DNA of 64,000 bases from Maricaulis alexandrii (GCF_005871165.1 NZ_SWKP01000003.1:248001-312000), one strand, 5' to 3'. Shown: positions 44,498-53,408, numbered from the stretch's first letter. Program-made: numbers and translations. Notes: generated from the letters alone by a model not told the origin.

Positions 44498-45586
44498 TCA
44501 CAGCTCGATAATGTGTCCCGTCGCCGGGTCCCCGCCATTGGTCGCCAGATCCTTGATGACGGCCTGTGCGGCGTCAAAGCCCCGCTGGACATCCAGGGTC
44601 ATCCAAGACGGCTCGGCCGTTTCCAGATGGCTGAAGAAGGCGGATTCAGCCGCATTATAGCGACGCGTGACTTCAGCGCCGCCCCAGTCAGCATTGCGCT
44701 TCTTGATCTGGTTGGGCGCGAAATAGGCCACGGGTTTCGGACCGGGAATATCCTGTTTGGAAATATAGTCCGTGGTCGCAGCGGAACCGGCAAAACAATC
44801 GTGGAGCAAATTGTCCCCGAAGTGCTCGTGAATCCGGGCGCGAAGCGCATTGTCGCCGGAGAAATCGACATAAATGGCGGGAATGCCAGCATCGAGGGAT
44901 TCAACATCCCCGTAATCGGCCACAGAATCATAACAGCCCAGGCCGGCGACATAATCGGTGTTTCGGCGTGATGTCAGGGCGATAGAGGGAATGCGGTCCT
45001 CACTCAGGCAGAAGGCCGTTCCGTAGGCCGTCTTGCTGGAAGCACTCGACACGATGAGTTGTCGGGCACCGAAACAGCCATTGTCTTCCAGAAAGTCTGC
45101 CAGCATGAAGGATGTGATGAAAAGCGGACGATAGAGCGCCTGAAAGGCTTCCCGGTCGGGCTGGTAGACGGCGTCTTCGCTGCAGCGCGTATACTGGTTG
45201 TAGGCCGAGACGAGACCGCGGCGATGTTCTGCCCCGTCATAAAAGCCCCGCTGCGTGATCCGCTCCGGGCGCATCACGAAATGGCTGGCGATCGGAAAAT
45301 AACCATAGAAACGCTCTCCGACCTCGAGACCGGCAATGTCCGATGCCACGATGTCGGCAAATCCCCAGACCGGCATGTGCCCCCAGCCGTCCTGGCCCGT
45401 TGGGAAGAAATACCAGTATTGCATGGCATCCCCGAAGGCGGCGTAGGTGATGTTGTTGGTTGTCAGGGAAAAACGATCCAGCTTGACCATGATTTCCCCG
45501 GGGCCGGCCTGCGGTGTTTCCCCGGTTTCGATACGGGTGTGTCCGAGATCTGATTTATCCGTGAGAAGGTGGCTGTAGGCGGTCAT
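44498..45586 (-). CDS. DUF2855 family protein (MDR-like)
   Basis: 362 residues of the DUF2855 family, related to medium-chain dehydrogenases (the N-terminal GroES-like part VKLDRFSLTTNNITYAAFGDAM then a nucleotide-binding-like region QLIVSSASSKTAYGTAFCL). The catalytic zinc cysteines of classical MDRs are absent. Function is not established. It is transcribed divergently from a TetR regulator and shares a 69-bp intergenic region with a candidate operator, so regulation by that TetR is likely. The frame is open a further 450 bp upstream, but that is antisense to tetR and rejected. Confidence 0.85.
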   Translation of the reverse strand: MTAYSHLLTDKSDLGHTRIETGETPQAGPGEIMVKLDRFSLTTNNITYAAFGDAMQYWYFFPTGQDGWGHMPVWGFADIVASDIAGLEVGERFYGYFPIASHFVMRPERITQRGFYDGAEHRRGLVSAYNQYTRCSEDAVYQPDREAFQALYRPLFITSFMLADFLEDNGCFGARQLIVSSASSKTAYGTAFCLSEDRIPSIALTSRRNTDYVAGLGCYDSVADYGDVESLDAGIPAIYVDFSGDNALRARIHEHFGDNLLHDCFAGSAATTDYISKQDIPGPKPVAYFAPNQIKKRNADWGGAEVTRRYNAAESAFFSHLETAEPSWMTLDVQRGFDAAQAVIKDLATNGGDPATGHIIEL

Positions 45587-45603
45587 GACGGTCCTGACTG
45601 GAA

Positions 45604-45633
45604 AACTGGAATCGTCATAGATTGATACCAGTT
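45604..45633. promoter_or_regulatory. Candidate TetR operator
   Basis: AACTGGAATC (45604-45613) and GATACCAGTT (45624-45633) form an inverted repeat with 9 of 10 matching positions and a 10-nt spacer. It lies in the 69-bp gap between the divergent DUF2855 and TetR genes, the expected place for an autoregulatory TetR site. Confidence 0.6.
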
Positions 45634-45655
45634 CGACACGCCAAAGGGTTCGGAT

Positions 45656-46300
45656 TTGAGTGCCTCCACCCCGCCCCGCCAGACTTCCCTGCCCCGCCCG
45701 CGCAAACGGCCGGTCCAGGATCGTTCGCGTTTCACCGTGCAGGCGATTTACGATGCCTATGTTCGGATTTGGCGTCGCGGTGGAGCAGACGCTGTCACCA
45801 TGCGGGCGCTGGCCGACGAGTCCGGTTTTGCGATCGGCACCATCTACGAATACTTCCCCAACAAGCCCGCCCTGCACTCCGGCTATATCCGCCATGTCAT
45901 GGACAGTCTGCGCGAGCGGATTCGCGAGCAGGTGGTTGAACAGGGCGAAGGCTCTTGGCGTACGCGTCTGGCATTGCTGGTGAGCATTACGTGCGGCGGT
46001 GACCCGGACGCCGCCTATTTTGATCGCGCGATGCATGATCTGGAATCCGGTATCGCGTCACAGGACGACCACCAGCGCTCCTTTGACGCTCTGGCGAATG
46101 TCTGGTGGGACGCCGTGTGCAGTTGGGCCGACCTCACACCGCCCCCGGCGCCCGAGCGCGTCCGCATGTTGGTCTTCATGGTCTGGAGCGCGGTGCGCTA
46201 TCGTATTCTGGTTGCACCGCTGCAGCAGTCACCGGAACACTGGAGAGACGAGATTCTGGAAATCTGTGAGTGCACCCTGTCGGGCCACACGCCCGAATGA
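45656..46300 (+). CDS. TetR-family transcriptional regulator
   Basis: 214 residues. The N-terminal HTH (~20-70) reads RSRFTVQAIYDAYVRIWRRGGADAVTMRALADESGFAIGTIYEYFPNKPAL, the standard TetR DNA-binding signature; the C-terminal ligand domain resembles the TetR_C group. TTG 45656 is the start, 8 nt after AAAGGG; the first in-frame ATG falls within the HTH. Divergent from DUF2855 and probably regulates it and itself via the palindrome at 45604-45633. Ligand unknown. Confidence 0.92.
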   Translation: MSASTPPRQTSLPRPRKRPVQDRSRFTVQAIYDAYVRIWRRGGADAVTMRALADESGFAIGTIYEYFPNKPALHSGYIRHVMDSLRERIREQVVEQGEGSWRTRLALLVSITCGGDPDAAYFDRAMHDLESGIASQDDHQRSFDALANVWWDAVCSWADLTPPPAPERVRMLVFMVWSAVRYRILVAPLQQSPEHWRDEILEICECTLSGHTPE

Positions 46301-46370
46301 TGCGGCAGTGGCGAAACGGGGTTTTGTCGCAGCAGCTCACCCTCTAGCTTCCAGCGGTCCACCCGGGCGA

Positions 46371-46382
46371 ACGCAATTGCGT
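46371..46382. promoter_or_regulatory. 12-bp palindrome before sdaA (tentative)
   Basis: Perfect palindrome ACGCAATTGCGT immediately upstream of the sdaA ribosome site (AAGGAGAT at 46386). It may be an operator or the edge of a promoter; no regulator is assigned. Confidence 0.3.
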
Positions 46383-46401
46383 ATCAAGGAGATAACGCGA
46401 C

Positions 46402-47787
46402 ATGCATTTCGGTGTCTTTGACCTGTTCAAGATCGGTGTCGGTCCGTCCAGCTCCCATACGGTGGGACCAATGAAGGCGGCCAAGATCTTCGTGGAACGT
46501 GCCATCGCCGATGCCGGTGACCGCAAGATCTCGCGTCTGGAATCGGAACTCTATGGCTCCCTGGCGCTGACCGGACTCGGGCACGGTACCGATACGGCGG
46601 TCCTTCTGGGTCTTGAGGGCCAGGACCCGGCCCGCATCAATCCGGACACCATCCCGCACCGCCTGGACCGGATCCGCACGGAAAAGACGCTCAAGCTCAC
46701 CAATGGTGACGAGATCGGCTTCGACGAGAAGCGCGATCTCGATTTTCGTGGCGATGTTCGCCTGCCCTTCCACTCCAATGCGGTGAAATTCATCGCCTAT
46801 GGCGAAGGCGAGGAGATCCTCCGCGAGGAGATCTGGTATTCCATCGGCGGCGGCTTCGTCATCGACGAGACCGAGGCGGGCAAGAATTCCGCGGCCGATG
46901 TGAAGGAAGGCGAACCCTTCCCCTTCAACTCCGCCGCCGAACTCCTGGAAATCGGGGAGCGTGAGGGCCTGTCCATCCACCGCATCATGCTGGCCAATGA
47001 ACGCACCTTCCTGCCCGAGGACACGATCCGGGCCGGCGTGGAGGGGTTGTGGCGCGCGATGGAAGACTGCATTGATCGCGGTCTGACCCAGGACGGCGTC
47101 CTGCCCGGCGGGCTGAATGTGAAGCGGCGTGCGCCGAAACTCTATCGCGACCTGAAGGAAAACCCGGTCGACCCGGCCAAGGACCCCCTCGCCCCGATGG
47201 ACTGGATCAATCTCTGGGCCATGGCCGTGAATGAGGAAAATGCCGCCGGCGGCCGCGTCGTCACGGCGCCGACCAATGGCGCCGCCGGCATCATCCCGGC
47301 CGTGGCGCGCTATTTCGACAAATACCATCGTGACCCGGATGACGAGGAAGCCCTGCAGCGCTTCTTCCTGACTGCGGCCGCCATCGGTTCTCTCTACAAG
47401 AAGAACGCCTCCATCTCCGGCGCGGAAGCCGGTTGCCAGGGCGAAGTGGGCGTGGCCTGTTCCATGGCCGCAGCGGCCCTCGCCGCCGCCATGGGCGCCA
47501 ACAACCACCAGATCGAGGATGCCGCCGAGATCGGTATGGAACACAATCTCGGCCTGACCTGCGATCCGGTCGGCGGTCTGGTCCAGATCCCCTGTATCGA
47601 GCGCAATGCCATCGGCGCCATCAAGGCGATCGATGCGGCCCGCCTCGCCCTCAAGGCCACCTCCGCGGACATGAAGGTCTCCCTCGACCAGGTCATCGAG
47701 ACCATGCGCCAGACCGGTGTCGACATGCAGGAGAAGTACAAGGAGACCAGCCAAGGCGGTCTCGCGGTGAATGTGGTGGCCTGCTGA
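46402..47787 (+). CDS. sdaA: L-serine dehydratase (iron-sulfur type)
   Basis: 461 residues, single-chain SdaA type combining the beta and alpha domains. It deaminates L-serine to pyruvate using a 4Fe-4S cluster. N-terminal [19 protein letters not shown] is the serine-binding hallmark; the C-terminal part has [35 protein letters not shown] and [19 protein letters not shown] with cluster cysteines. Start ATG 46402 follows AAGGAGAT 9 nt upstream. No serine transporter or regulator is directly adjacent. Confidence 0.96.
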   Translation: MHFGVFDLFKIGVGPSSSHTVGPMKAAKIFVERAIADAGDRKISRLESELYGSLALTGLGHGTDTAVLLGLEGQDPARINPDTIPHRLDRIRTEKTLKLTNGDEIGFDEKRDLDFRGDVRLPFHSNAVKFIAYGEGEEILREEIWYSIGGGFVIDETEAGKNSAADVKEGEPFPFNSAAELLEIGEREGLSIHRIMLANERTFLPEDTIRAGVEGLWRAMEDCIDRGLTQDGVLPGGLNVKRRAPKLYRDLKENPVDPAKDPLAPMDWINLWAMAVNEENAAGGRVVTAPTNGAAGIIPAVARYFDKYHRDPDDEEALQRFFLTAAAIGSLYKKNASISGAEAGCQGEVGVACSMAAAALAAAMGANNHQIEDAAEIGMEHNLGLTCDPVGGLVQIPCIERNAIGAIKAIDAARLALKATSADMKVSLDQVIETMRQTGVDMQEKYKETSQGGLAVNVVAC

Positions 47788-47912
47788 AACGCTCGCCCCG
47801 CCCCATTTGTCGGATGAAACAAGTTAGAGTAGTATAACGACGCCTGACAGTCTCAGGTGCGTAGTTCGCAGTGCGTTGTGAATTCAATCCACAGTCAATA
47901 AAGGCGAACGAA

Positions 47913-48440
47913 ATGACCTCATCCCACAGCAATAGCGTGATCCTGGAATCCGAGCTGATCGAGTCGGTCGAATATATCGAAGGCAGCTTCGTGATCTCGT
48001 CCGGTCAGCCCTATGAATCCGGCCCCACGCCGAAGAACCAGGGCAAGGGCGTCTGGGAAATCACGGTGAATTGCGGCCGTCACAAGACGTCCGAAGTCGC
48101 GGATAAATTCGATTCCCTGTGCGGCGGCGAATATCATGAGTATGCGCCCAAGGGTGGCGGCGGAACGCCGGACGAGCTGAACTTCATGTTCGGCCTGACG
48201 GTGACGTTCAAGAACGCCACGCCGGTTACGCTCTACTTGGCCCAGGGCCACTATTCCAGCCACAACAACTGGTGGATCGGCGGCCAGAATGTCGTCAATG
48301 ACGGCAAGCCGGACCTGGTCCTGATTTCCAATGATCGGCCCATCCAGATCCTGCGCATGTCAGGCTCGACCTCGAAGATCGAGTTCGAAACCCTGGCCGC
48401 CAGCGCCAAGGCGGCCAAGAGCCTCGCCGGCGCCAGCTGA
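47913..48440 (+). CDS. Hypothetical soluble protein, no recognised family
   Basis: 175 residues, no signal peptide or membrane helix. Composition is hydrophilic with many Gly, Ser, Asn and beta-type patterning (VWEITVNCGRHKTSEVADKF; LVLISNDRPIQILRMSG; TVTFKNATPVTLYLAQGHYSSHNNWWIGGQ). Two cysteines. I do not recognise the family. Start ATG 47913 follows AAGG 10 nt upstream; a 125-bp gap separates it from sdaA, so it probably has its own promoter, and it ends in a strong terminator at 48491. Confidence 0.65.
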   Translation: MTSSHSNSVILESELIESVEYIEGSFVISSGQPYESGPTPKNQGKGVWEITVNCGRHKTSEVADKFDSLCGGEYHEYAPKGGGGTPDELNFMFGLTVTFKNATPVTLYLAQGHYSSHNNWWIGGQNVVNDGKPDLVLISNDRPIQILRMSGSTSKIEFETLAASAKAAKSLAGAS

Positions 48441-48490
48441 GACACCCCCTCCGCTGCGCCCTCCCTGCATGACTCTCGCAGCGGACACCA

Positions 48491-48520
48491 AAAAGGCGGC
48501 TCCCATTGGAGCCGCCTTTT
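48491..48520. terminator. Strong bidirectional rho-independent terminator
   Basis: Perfect 13-bp stem AAAAGGCGGCTCC (48491-48503) / GGAGCCGCCTTTT (48508-48520) with loop CATT; a T-run is formed on both strands. It serves the gene ending at 48440 and the convergent scoB ending at 48545. Confidence 0.93.
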
Positions 48521-48544
48521 CCATGATTGTCTGTCAAAAACCAG

Positions 48545-49204
48545 TCAGGCCGCTTCGTGCTGGACCAGGTTTTCCGCCACGGTGTACTTGGCCTCGGTCT
48601 TCTCGGCGATTTCCTCGAGCGTGGCGCCCGGGGCGATCTCGATCAGTTCCAGATGATCGCCCTTCACATCGAACACGCCCAGCGTGGTGATGATGCGGTG
48701 GACGCAGGCCTTGCCGGTCAGCGGCAGGGTGCATTCCTTGAGCAGTTTCGGTTCACCGGCCTTGTTCGCATGGTCCATGATCACGACGACGCGCTTGACG
48801 CCAGCGACCAGGTCCATGGCGCCGCCCATGCCCTTCACGAGCTTGCCCGGGATCATCCAGTTGGCGATATCGCCGGTTTCCGAAATCTCCATGGCGCCCA
48901 GGATGGACAGGTCGATATGTCCGCCCCGGATCATGCCGAAACTGTCGGCGGAGGAGAAATAGGAGGTGCGGCGCAACTCGGTGATGGTCTGCTTGCCGGC
49001 ATTGATCAGGTCGGGATCGACCTCGTCATCATAGGGAAACGGCCCCATGCCCAGCATGCCGTTCTCCGACTGCAGGGTGACGTCGATATCCTCGGCAATA
49101 TGGTTCGCCACCAGGGTGGGAATGCCGATGCCGAGATTGACGTAGAAACCGTCTTCCAGTTCTTGCGCGGCGCGTGCCGCCATGTCGTCGCGGGTCCAGG
49201 CCAT
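48545..49204 (-). CDS. scoB: 3-oxoacid CoA-transferase subunit B
   Basis: 219 residues. Beta subunit of succinyl-CoA:3-oxoacid (acetoacetate) CoA-transferase, class I. The catalytic Glu is in QSENGMLGMGP; NLGIGIPTLVANHI and GGAMDLVAGVKRVVVIMDH are family signatures. Its ATG overlaps the scoA stop by 1 bp, with GAAAGGGAGA just upstream. With scoA it activates acetoacetate for oxidation, or serves a beta-ketoadipate-like route; the sequence alone does not separate these. Confidence 0.94.
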   Translation of the reverse strand: MAWTRDDMAARAAQELEDGFYVNLGIGIPTLVANHIAEDIDVTLQSENGMLGMGPFPYDDEVDPDLINAGKQTITELRRTSYFSSADSFGMIRGGHIDLSILGAMEISETGDIANWMIPGKLVKGMGGAMDLVAGVKRVVVIMDHANKAGEPKLLKECTLPLTGKACVHRIITTLGVFDVKGDHLELIEIAPGATLEEIAEKTEAKYTVAENLVQHEAA

Positions 49205-49908
49205 TATGCTGTCTCCCTTTCACGAACCGTGCGCTGTTCGATGCGCTTTTCAAACTCACCCTTGAAGACGCGCTGGACGAAAATGCCCGGCGTGTGGATC
49301 TCGTCCGGATCCAGTTCGCCCAGTTCGACGATTTCCTCGACCTCGGCCACGGTGACCTTGCCGGCCGTCGCCATCATCGGATTGAAATTGCGGGCGGTCT
49401 TGCGGAAGACCAGATTGCCCTGCGGGTCCGCCTTCCAAGCCTTCACGATGGAGACATCGGCCTTCAGCCCGGTTTCCATGATGTAGGTCTCGCCGTCAAA
49501 CTCACGGTGTTCCTTGCCTTCCGCGATCAGCGTGCCGACACCGGTCTTCGTGAAGAAGCCCGGAATACCCGCCCCGCCGGCGCGGATACGCTCGGCCAGC
49601 GTGCCCTGCGGATTGAATTCCAGCTCCAGCTCGCCGGACAGGAATTGGCGCTCGAACTCCTTGTTTTCGCCGACATAGGAGGAGACCATTTTCTTGATCT
49701 GCTTGGCGTCGAGCAGGATGCCGAGACCGAAACCGTCGACCCCGCAATTATTGGACACGACCGTCAGGTCTTTCACGCCGGCAGCGTGAAGGGCGGCAAT
49801 GGAATTCTCCGGAATGCCACACAGGCCGAACCCGCCGGCCATCAGCGTCATCCCGTCAAACACCAGCCCGTCGAGCGCGGTCTTGGCGTCCGGATATACC
49901 TTGTTCAT
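49204..49908 (-). CDS. scoA: 3-oxoacid CoA-transferase subunit A
   Basis: 234 residues, alpha subunit. Contains the CoA-binding signature [36 protein letters not shown], the oxyanion/CoA loop [29 protein letters not shown] and [28 protein letters not shown]. First gene of a scoAB operon. A short 61-bp gap separates it from the yihY stop on the same strand, so the promoter probably lies there or further upstream. Confidence 0.94.
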   Translation of the reverse strand: MNKVYPDAKTALDGLVFDGMTLMAGGFGLCGIPENSIAALHAAGVKDLTVVSNNCGVDGFGLGILLDAKQIKKMVSSYVGENKEFERQFLSGELELEFNPQGTLAERIRAGGAGIPGFFTKTGVGTLIAEGKEHREFDGETYIMETGLKADVSIVKAWKADPQGNLVFRKTARNFNPMMATAGKVTVAEVEEIVELGELDPDEIHTPGIFVQRVFKGEFEKRIEQRTVRERETA

Positions 49909-49969
49909 GCAGACCTCTGTGCAAAGTTGATATTCGGTTCATGTTTTATATCGTGACCGCCGCAAAATG

Positions 49970-50884
49970 CTAGTCCGCCGGTGTAGAACCCGCGTTCCCC
50001 TCCCGGTCCGCGCGTACACGGGCGTCGATCTCGATGGCCAGTGCACCACCGAAAAACACCGCATAGGCGGACCAATAAATCCACAGCAGGAAGACCACAA
50101 GGGCTCCCAGGGAGCCGTAGACGGAGAAGTCCACCATGCGGGCGACATAGAGTGAAAACCCCTTGGACAAAAGAAGCCAGAGCGTGGTCGAGACCAAGGC
50201 CGCAATTGTGGAGGCCCGCCACATCACCGCTTCGGTCCGGCGGCGCATCGTCATCCGGTAAAGGAGTTCCAGGGCGATAAACATGACCAGCGCCGCCGTG
50301 GTCCATTCATTGAACAGGCCGCGGATGTCCAGCGGATCGAGACCCATGAATTCGAACACCTGGCGCAGTACGACCGGGATGGCCAGAACGGCCAGATTGG
50401 CGAAGGTCAGCAAGGCTCCGCCGATCAGGACCGAACTCATGGCCAGGATGTTGAAGTGGATCACATTGCGGATGTCCTGGTCCTCTGCGAGGTGGTTCAA
50501 CCCGGCAATGATCGCCTTGGCCCCGCGAGACGCCGCGAACAAGGCAATGGCCAGGGCGATGGCGCCATTCACGGACAGGGCGGAGATTGGCGCATCGGCG
50601 AGCCGTCCCAACTGGGCCAGAACGAAATCCTGAGCCCCCGGTGGCATGATTTCCGCAATTCGGGCCAGTTGCGCTTCGGCATCCTCAATGGAGTTGGTCA
50701 GTCCGTAGATGGACATGGCCAGGGCCATGGCGGGAAACAGGGCCAGCATGCCGAAATAGGAGGCGCCGCCCGCAAACAGCATCACATCGCGCGCCATGGA
50801 ACGGCTCACCGCCGCCACCACCACACTGGCAGCCCTGAAAAGGGGATGCGAACGCACCCGGTCCAGATCCAGTTTCTTGATCAT
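49970..50884 (-). CDS. YihY/BrkB-family inner-membrane protein
   Basis: 304 residues with about six helices, of the YihY/virulence factor BrkB family (once mis-called RNase BN). Recognisable parts: MLFAGGASYFGMLALFPAMALAMSIYGL, ISALSVNGAIALAIALFAASRGAKAIIAGLN and the C-terminal SVYGSLGALVVFLLWIYWSAYAVFFGGALAIEID. Physiological role is not established. ATG 50884 is the sensible start; upstream frame to 51274 runs antisense to the WYL regulator gene and was rejected. Confidence 0.92.
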   Translation of the reverse strand: MIKKLDLDRVRSHPLFRAASVVVAAVSRSMARDVMLFAGGASYFGMLALFPAMALAMSIYGLTNSIEDAEAQLARIAEIMPPGAQDFVLAQLGRLADAPISALSVNGAIALAIALFAASRGAKAIIAGLNHLAEDQDIRNVIHFNILAMSSVLIGGALLTFANLAVLAIPVVLRQVFEFMGLDPLDIRGLFNEWTTAALVMFIALELLYRMTMRRRTEAVMWRASTIAALVSTTLWLLLSKGFSLYVARMVDFSVYGSLGALVVFLLWIYWSAYAVFFGGALAIEIDARVRADREGNAGSTPAD

Positions 50885-50965
50885 ATTCGTCGTCTCTGCC
50901 CCCTGCCCCGCATGACCGGGGCCTTCATCCTGACGGGAATCGGTGATTATGGCGACCGGTGCAAG

Positions 50966-50978
50966 CGGGACGGTCCCG
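50966..50978. promoter_or_regulatory. Short palindrome upstream of WYL regulator (tentative)
   Basis: CGGGAC-G-GTCCCG, an 11-13 bp palindrome at 50966-50978 in the 116-bp divergent region between the yihY-like gene and the WYL regulator. Possible autoregulatory site; not otherwise supported. Confidence 0.25.
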
Positions 50979-51000
50979 TTTGCTGCATCAGGATAGGCCG

Positions 51001-51993
51001 ATGTCCTTTTCCAAGGCAGTGGAGCTGCTGCAACTGGCGCGCATGGCGTCCAATTATGCCGGAGTCTCGCTGGGCGAGATCGAGGCGGAGTTCGACTGCG
51101 TGCGGCGTACGGCGCAGCGCATGACGGACGCCCTCGTCCGCGTGTTTCCCGATACCGAGGATTATGTTGATCCCGAGGGTCATAAGCGCTGGCGGGTGCC
51201 CCGCCGCAAGGTGGCGGAGTTCTTTGCGCCCACCGCCGACGAAGTGGCGGCTCTGGAACTGGCGGGCACGACACTGGAGCGGCAGGGGTTGGGCCCGGAA
51301 GCGGCGCAGCTGCGTTCCCTGCGCGAGACCATCAACATGCTTCTGCCCGACAAGCGCCGGCCCGGTCTTGAAGCCGATGAGGAAGCCCTGCTGGAAGCCA
51401 TGGGGCATGCCGCCCGTCCTGGTCCGCAGCCGGTCTCGGATCCGCGCATCGATGGCGCCATTGCCGAAGCCCTGAAGGGTCCGTTCGTGCTGAACATCCG
51501 CTATCGCGGCCGCCAGGACCAGGAAGCCAATGTGCGGGAGGTGGAGCCCTACGGCCTGCTACTGGGCGCGCGGCGCTATCTGGTGGGGCGTGACCGGGTA
51601 CGGGGCGACGGCGTGATGCGTCACTACCGGGTCGAGGATATCGCCGGGGCGGAGGTCACGGAGGACTGGTTCGCACGCGACGCGGACTTCGACCTGGATG
51701 CCTATGCCAACCGGTCCTTCGGTGTCTTCCAGAACGAGGCCGAGTTCGGCGAGGTGGTCTGGAAGTTCACTCCGAAGGCGGCCGTGCATGCCGCCCGCTT
51801 CCGCTTCCATCCCAACCAGACCAGTGACGTCCAGGAGGACGGATCCCTGATCGTGCGTTTCATGGCATCGGGCTTGCTGGAAATGTGCTGGCACCTGTAT
51901 GCTTGGGGCGACCAGGTTGAGGTGATCGCTCCACCGGCCCTGGCGGACATGGTCCGGGATCATCGTCGCAGCGACTTTCCCGGCCTGCCCTGA
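51001..51993 (+). CDS. WYL-domain transcriptional regulator
   Basis: 330 residues. N-terminal winged HTH (FSKAVELLQLARMASNYAGVSLGEIEAEFDCVRRTAQRMTDAL), a WYL ligand-sensing domain at ~140-225 (VLNIRYRGRQDQEANVREVEPYGLLLGARRYLVGRDR) and a C-terminal WCX-type extension. WYL proteins often bind nucleotide or nucleic-acid ligands and control DNA-damage or phage-defence genes, but nothing defence-like is adjacent. ATG 51001 follows AGGATAGG. Convergent with the ECF41 gene with a 13-bp gap. Confidence 0.92.
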   Translation: MSFSKAVELLQLARMASNYAGVSLGEIEAEFDCVRRTAQRMTDALVRVFPDTEDYVDPEGHKRWRVPRRKVAEFFAPTADEVAALELAGTTLERQGLGPEAAQLRSLRETINMLLPDKRRPGLEADEEALLEAMGHAARPGPQPVSDPRIDGAIAEALKGPFVLNIRYRGRQDQEANVREVEPYGLLLGARRYLVGRDRVRGDGVMRHYRVEDIAGAEVTEDWFARDADFDLDAYANRSFGVFQNEAEFGEVVWKFTPKAAVHAARFRFHPNQTSDVQEDGSLIVRFMASGLLEMCWHLYAWGDQVEVIAPPALADMVRDHRRSDFPGLP

Positions 51994-52006
51994 TCACGGG
52001 CCAACT

Positions 52007-52864
52007 TCAATGCAAATGCCGCAGCTTGTCCGGATTGCGCATGACATAGATGGCGGTGATGCGCCCGTTTTCGATGTCGAGCGCGGTGGTCTGCAGTTCG
52101 CCATCCGGCTCTTGCGTCACAAAGCCGGGCAACCCGTTGATATAGCCCGACAGCAGACGCTGAGACGCTTGCGGCCCGTGACGCGCCAAGAGCCTTTGGA
52201 ACAGATCCATCACGGCGTTGACGCCCGCGATGACGCGCAAGGCGGCCGGCCGTTTGCCGCCGCCATCGGAATGCACACTGACATCGTCGGCAAGGAGCCG
52301 GCCCAAAGCGGTCAGATCCCCCTGGCGGGAGGCCTGGAAGAAGGCATCGGCGAGCGCCATGCCCTGCTCCTGATCGAGCTGATAGCGCGGCCGGGCCTCA
52401 CGTACATGGCGCCGGGCTCGGGCGGCCAACTGCCGGCAGGCAGTAGCCTCGCGATCCAGCGTGCGCGCAATCTCGTCATAATCCTGGCCAAACACGTCAT
52501 GCAGCAGGAAGGCCGCGCGTTCGAGCGGAGACAGCCGCTCCAGCGCCAGCATCAGCGGCAGGGTGACATCGTCAACCGGTTCCGGATCGAACACCGGCTC
52601 GGGCAGCCAGGGACCGATATAGGTCTCGCGTCTGCGGCGGGCCGATTTGAGCTGGTCCAGGCAGAGCCGCGTGACCGTGCGTCGCAGAAAGGCTGCGGGC
52701 TCGCGTACGGAATCCCGGTCGGTGCGCAGCCAGCGCAGGAAGGCGTCCTGGATGATGTCTTCGGCATCCGCGACCGAACCCAGCATGCGATAGGCCACCC
52801 GAGTCAGGCCCGGACGCAGCGGCTCGAAAGCCGCCGCTGCGTCGCTGTCGACAGGCCGTGCCAT
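52007..52864 (-). CDS. ECF41-family RNA polymerase sigma factor
   Basis: 285 residues. Sigma-70 region 2 (GLTRVAYRMLGSVADAEDIIQDAFLRW) and region 4 (LSPLERAAFLLHDVFGQDYDEIARTLDREATACRQLAARAR) are followed by a fused SnoaL-like C-terminal domain. The three ECF41 signatures are all present: WLPEP (86-90), DGGGK (200-204) and NPDKL (277-281). This family has no anti-sigma factor; the C-terminal domain controls activity. Its start overlaps the stop of the upstream carboxymuconolactone decarboxylase gene by 1 bp, the classic ECF41 partner, and both likely run from the promoter at 53366-53392. Confidence 0.95.
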   Translation of the reverse strand: MARPVDSDAAAAFEPLRPGLTRVAYRMLGSVADAEDIIQDAFLRWLRTDRDSVREPAAFLRRTVTRLCLDQLKSARRRRETYIGPWLPEPVFDPEPVDDVTLPLMLALERLSPLERAAFLLHDVFGQDYDEIARTLDREATACRQLAARARRHVREARPRYQLDQEQGMALADAFFQASRQGDLTALGRLLADDVSVHSDGGGKRPAALRVIAGVNAVMDLFQRLLARHGPQASQRLLSGYINGLPGFVTQEPDGELQTTALDIENGRITAIYVMRNPDKLRHLH

Positions 52865-53331
52865 CAGGCGACCGCATCCGCCGGCACGCTCGTGGGATCC
52901 TCCATGAAGATGCCGAAGCCGACAGCGATCCGGTTCCAGCCATTGATCATGTTGATCATCAAGGTGAGTTGCACGCGCTCGGCTTCGGAATAATGCGCCT
53001 TCAGTCGGGCATAGGCCGTATCATGCTCGGGATGGTGGGAAAGCCGCGTCATCGCATCTGTCCAGGCCAAGGCTGCCTGCTCGCGTTCGGTGTAGCACGG
53101 CGCATCCCACCAGGCCGAGACCAGGTTGATGCGCTGTTCTGTCTCACCCTTGGCGCGGGCCGCGGCGGTGTGCATGTTCAGGCAATTGGCGCAACCATTG
53201 AGCTGGGAAGCCCGGATCTCGACGAGCTCGGCGAGCGGTGAGCCCAGGCTTTCGGACACCTGCAAGGACAGGCGGGTCCAGCTTCGCATCAGTTCACCTT
53301 CCGAGGCGAAGGGATCGAGTTTGGCAGTCAT
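52864..53331 (-). CDS. Carboxymuconolactone decarboxylase/AhpD-like protein
   Basis: 155 residues with the CMD/AhpD core: ELVEIRASQLNGCANCLNMHTAAARAKGETEQRI, including the redox CxxC (GCANC) and nearby His. Proteins of this type act as alkylhydroperoxidase-like antioxidants. It is the standard target and neighbour of ECF41 sigma factors. A fitting ECF41 promoter begins 35 bp upstream of its ATG. This is the first gene of a two-gene operon with the sigma factor. Confidence 0.93.
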   Translation of the reverse strand: MTAKLDPFASEGELMRSWTRLSLQVSESLGSPLAELVEIRASQLNGCANCLNMHTAAARAKGETEQRINLVSAWWDAPCYTEREQAALAWTDAMTRLSHHPEHDTAYARLKAHYSEAERVQLTLMINMINGWNRIAVGFGIFMEDPTSVPADAVA

Positions 53332-53365
53332 GAACGTCGTCCTTTTTCAATGTGACGCTAGTCAT

Positions 53366-53392
53366 GACGCGACAGCCGGCCCCTTTGTGACA
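53366..53392 (-). promoter_or_regulatory. Predicted ECF41-dependent promoter
   Basis: Reading the minus strand: TGTCACA (53392-53386), 16 nt, then CGTC (53369-53366). As I recall it, the ECF41 consensus is TGTCACA-N16-CGTC, so both elements and the spacing match. It lies 35 bp before the CMD-family start and implies autoregulation of the sigma factor operon. Confidence 0.8.
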
Positions 53393-53408
53393 TGTGCGCT
53401 GAAAAAGA

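Noticed and set aside
45587-46036. Upstream extension of the DUF2855 frame (150 residues)
   Set aside because: It runs antisense through the well-supported TetR gene; the family start at 45586 and the operator position argue against it.
48527-49486. 319-residue plus-strand frame opposite scoAB
   Set aside because: Long antisense frame caused by GC-rich codon use; the minus-strand scoA/scoB motifs are unambiguous.
50885-51274. Upstream extension of the YihY-like frame
   Set aside because: Antisense to the WYL regulator and of low-complexity Arg/Pro composition; ATG 50884 gives the full family length.
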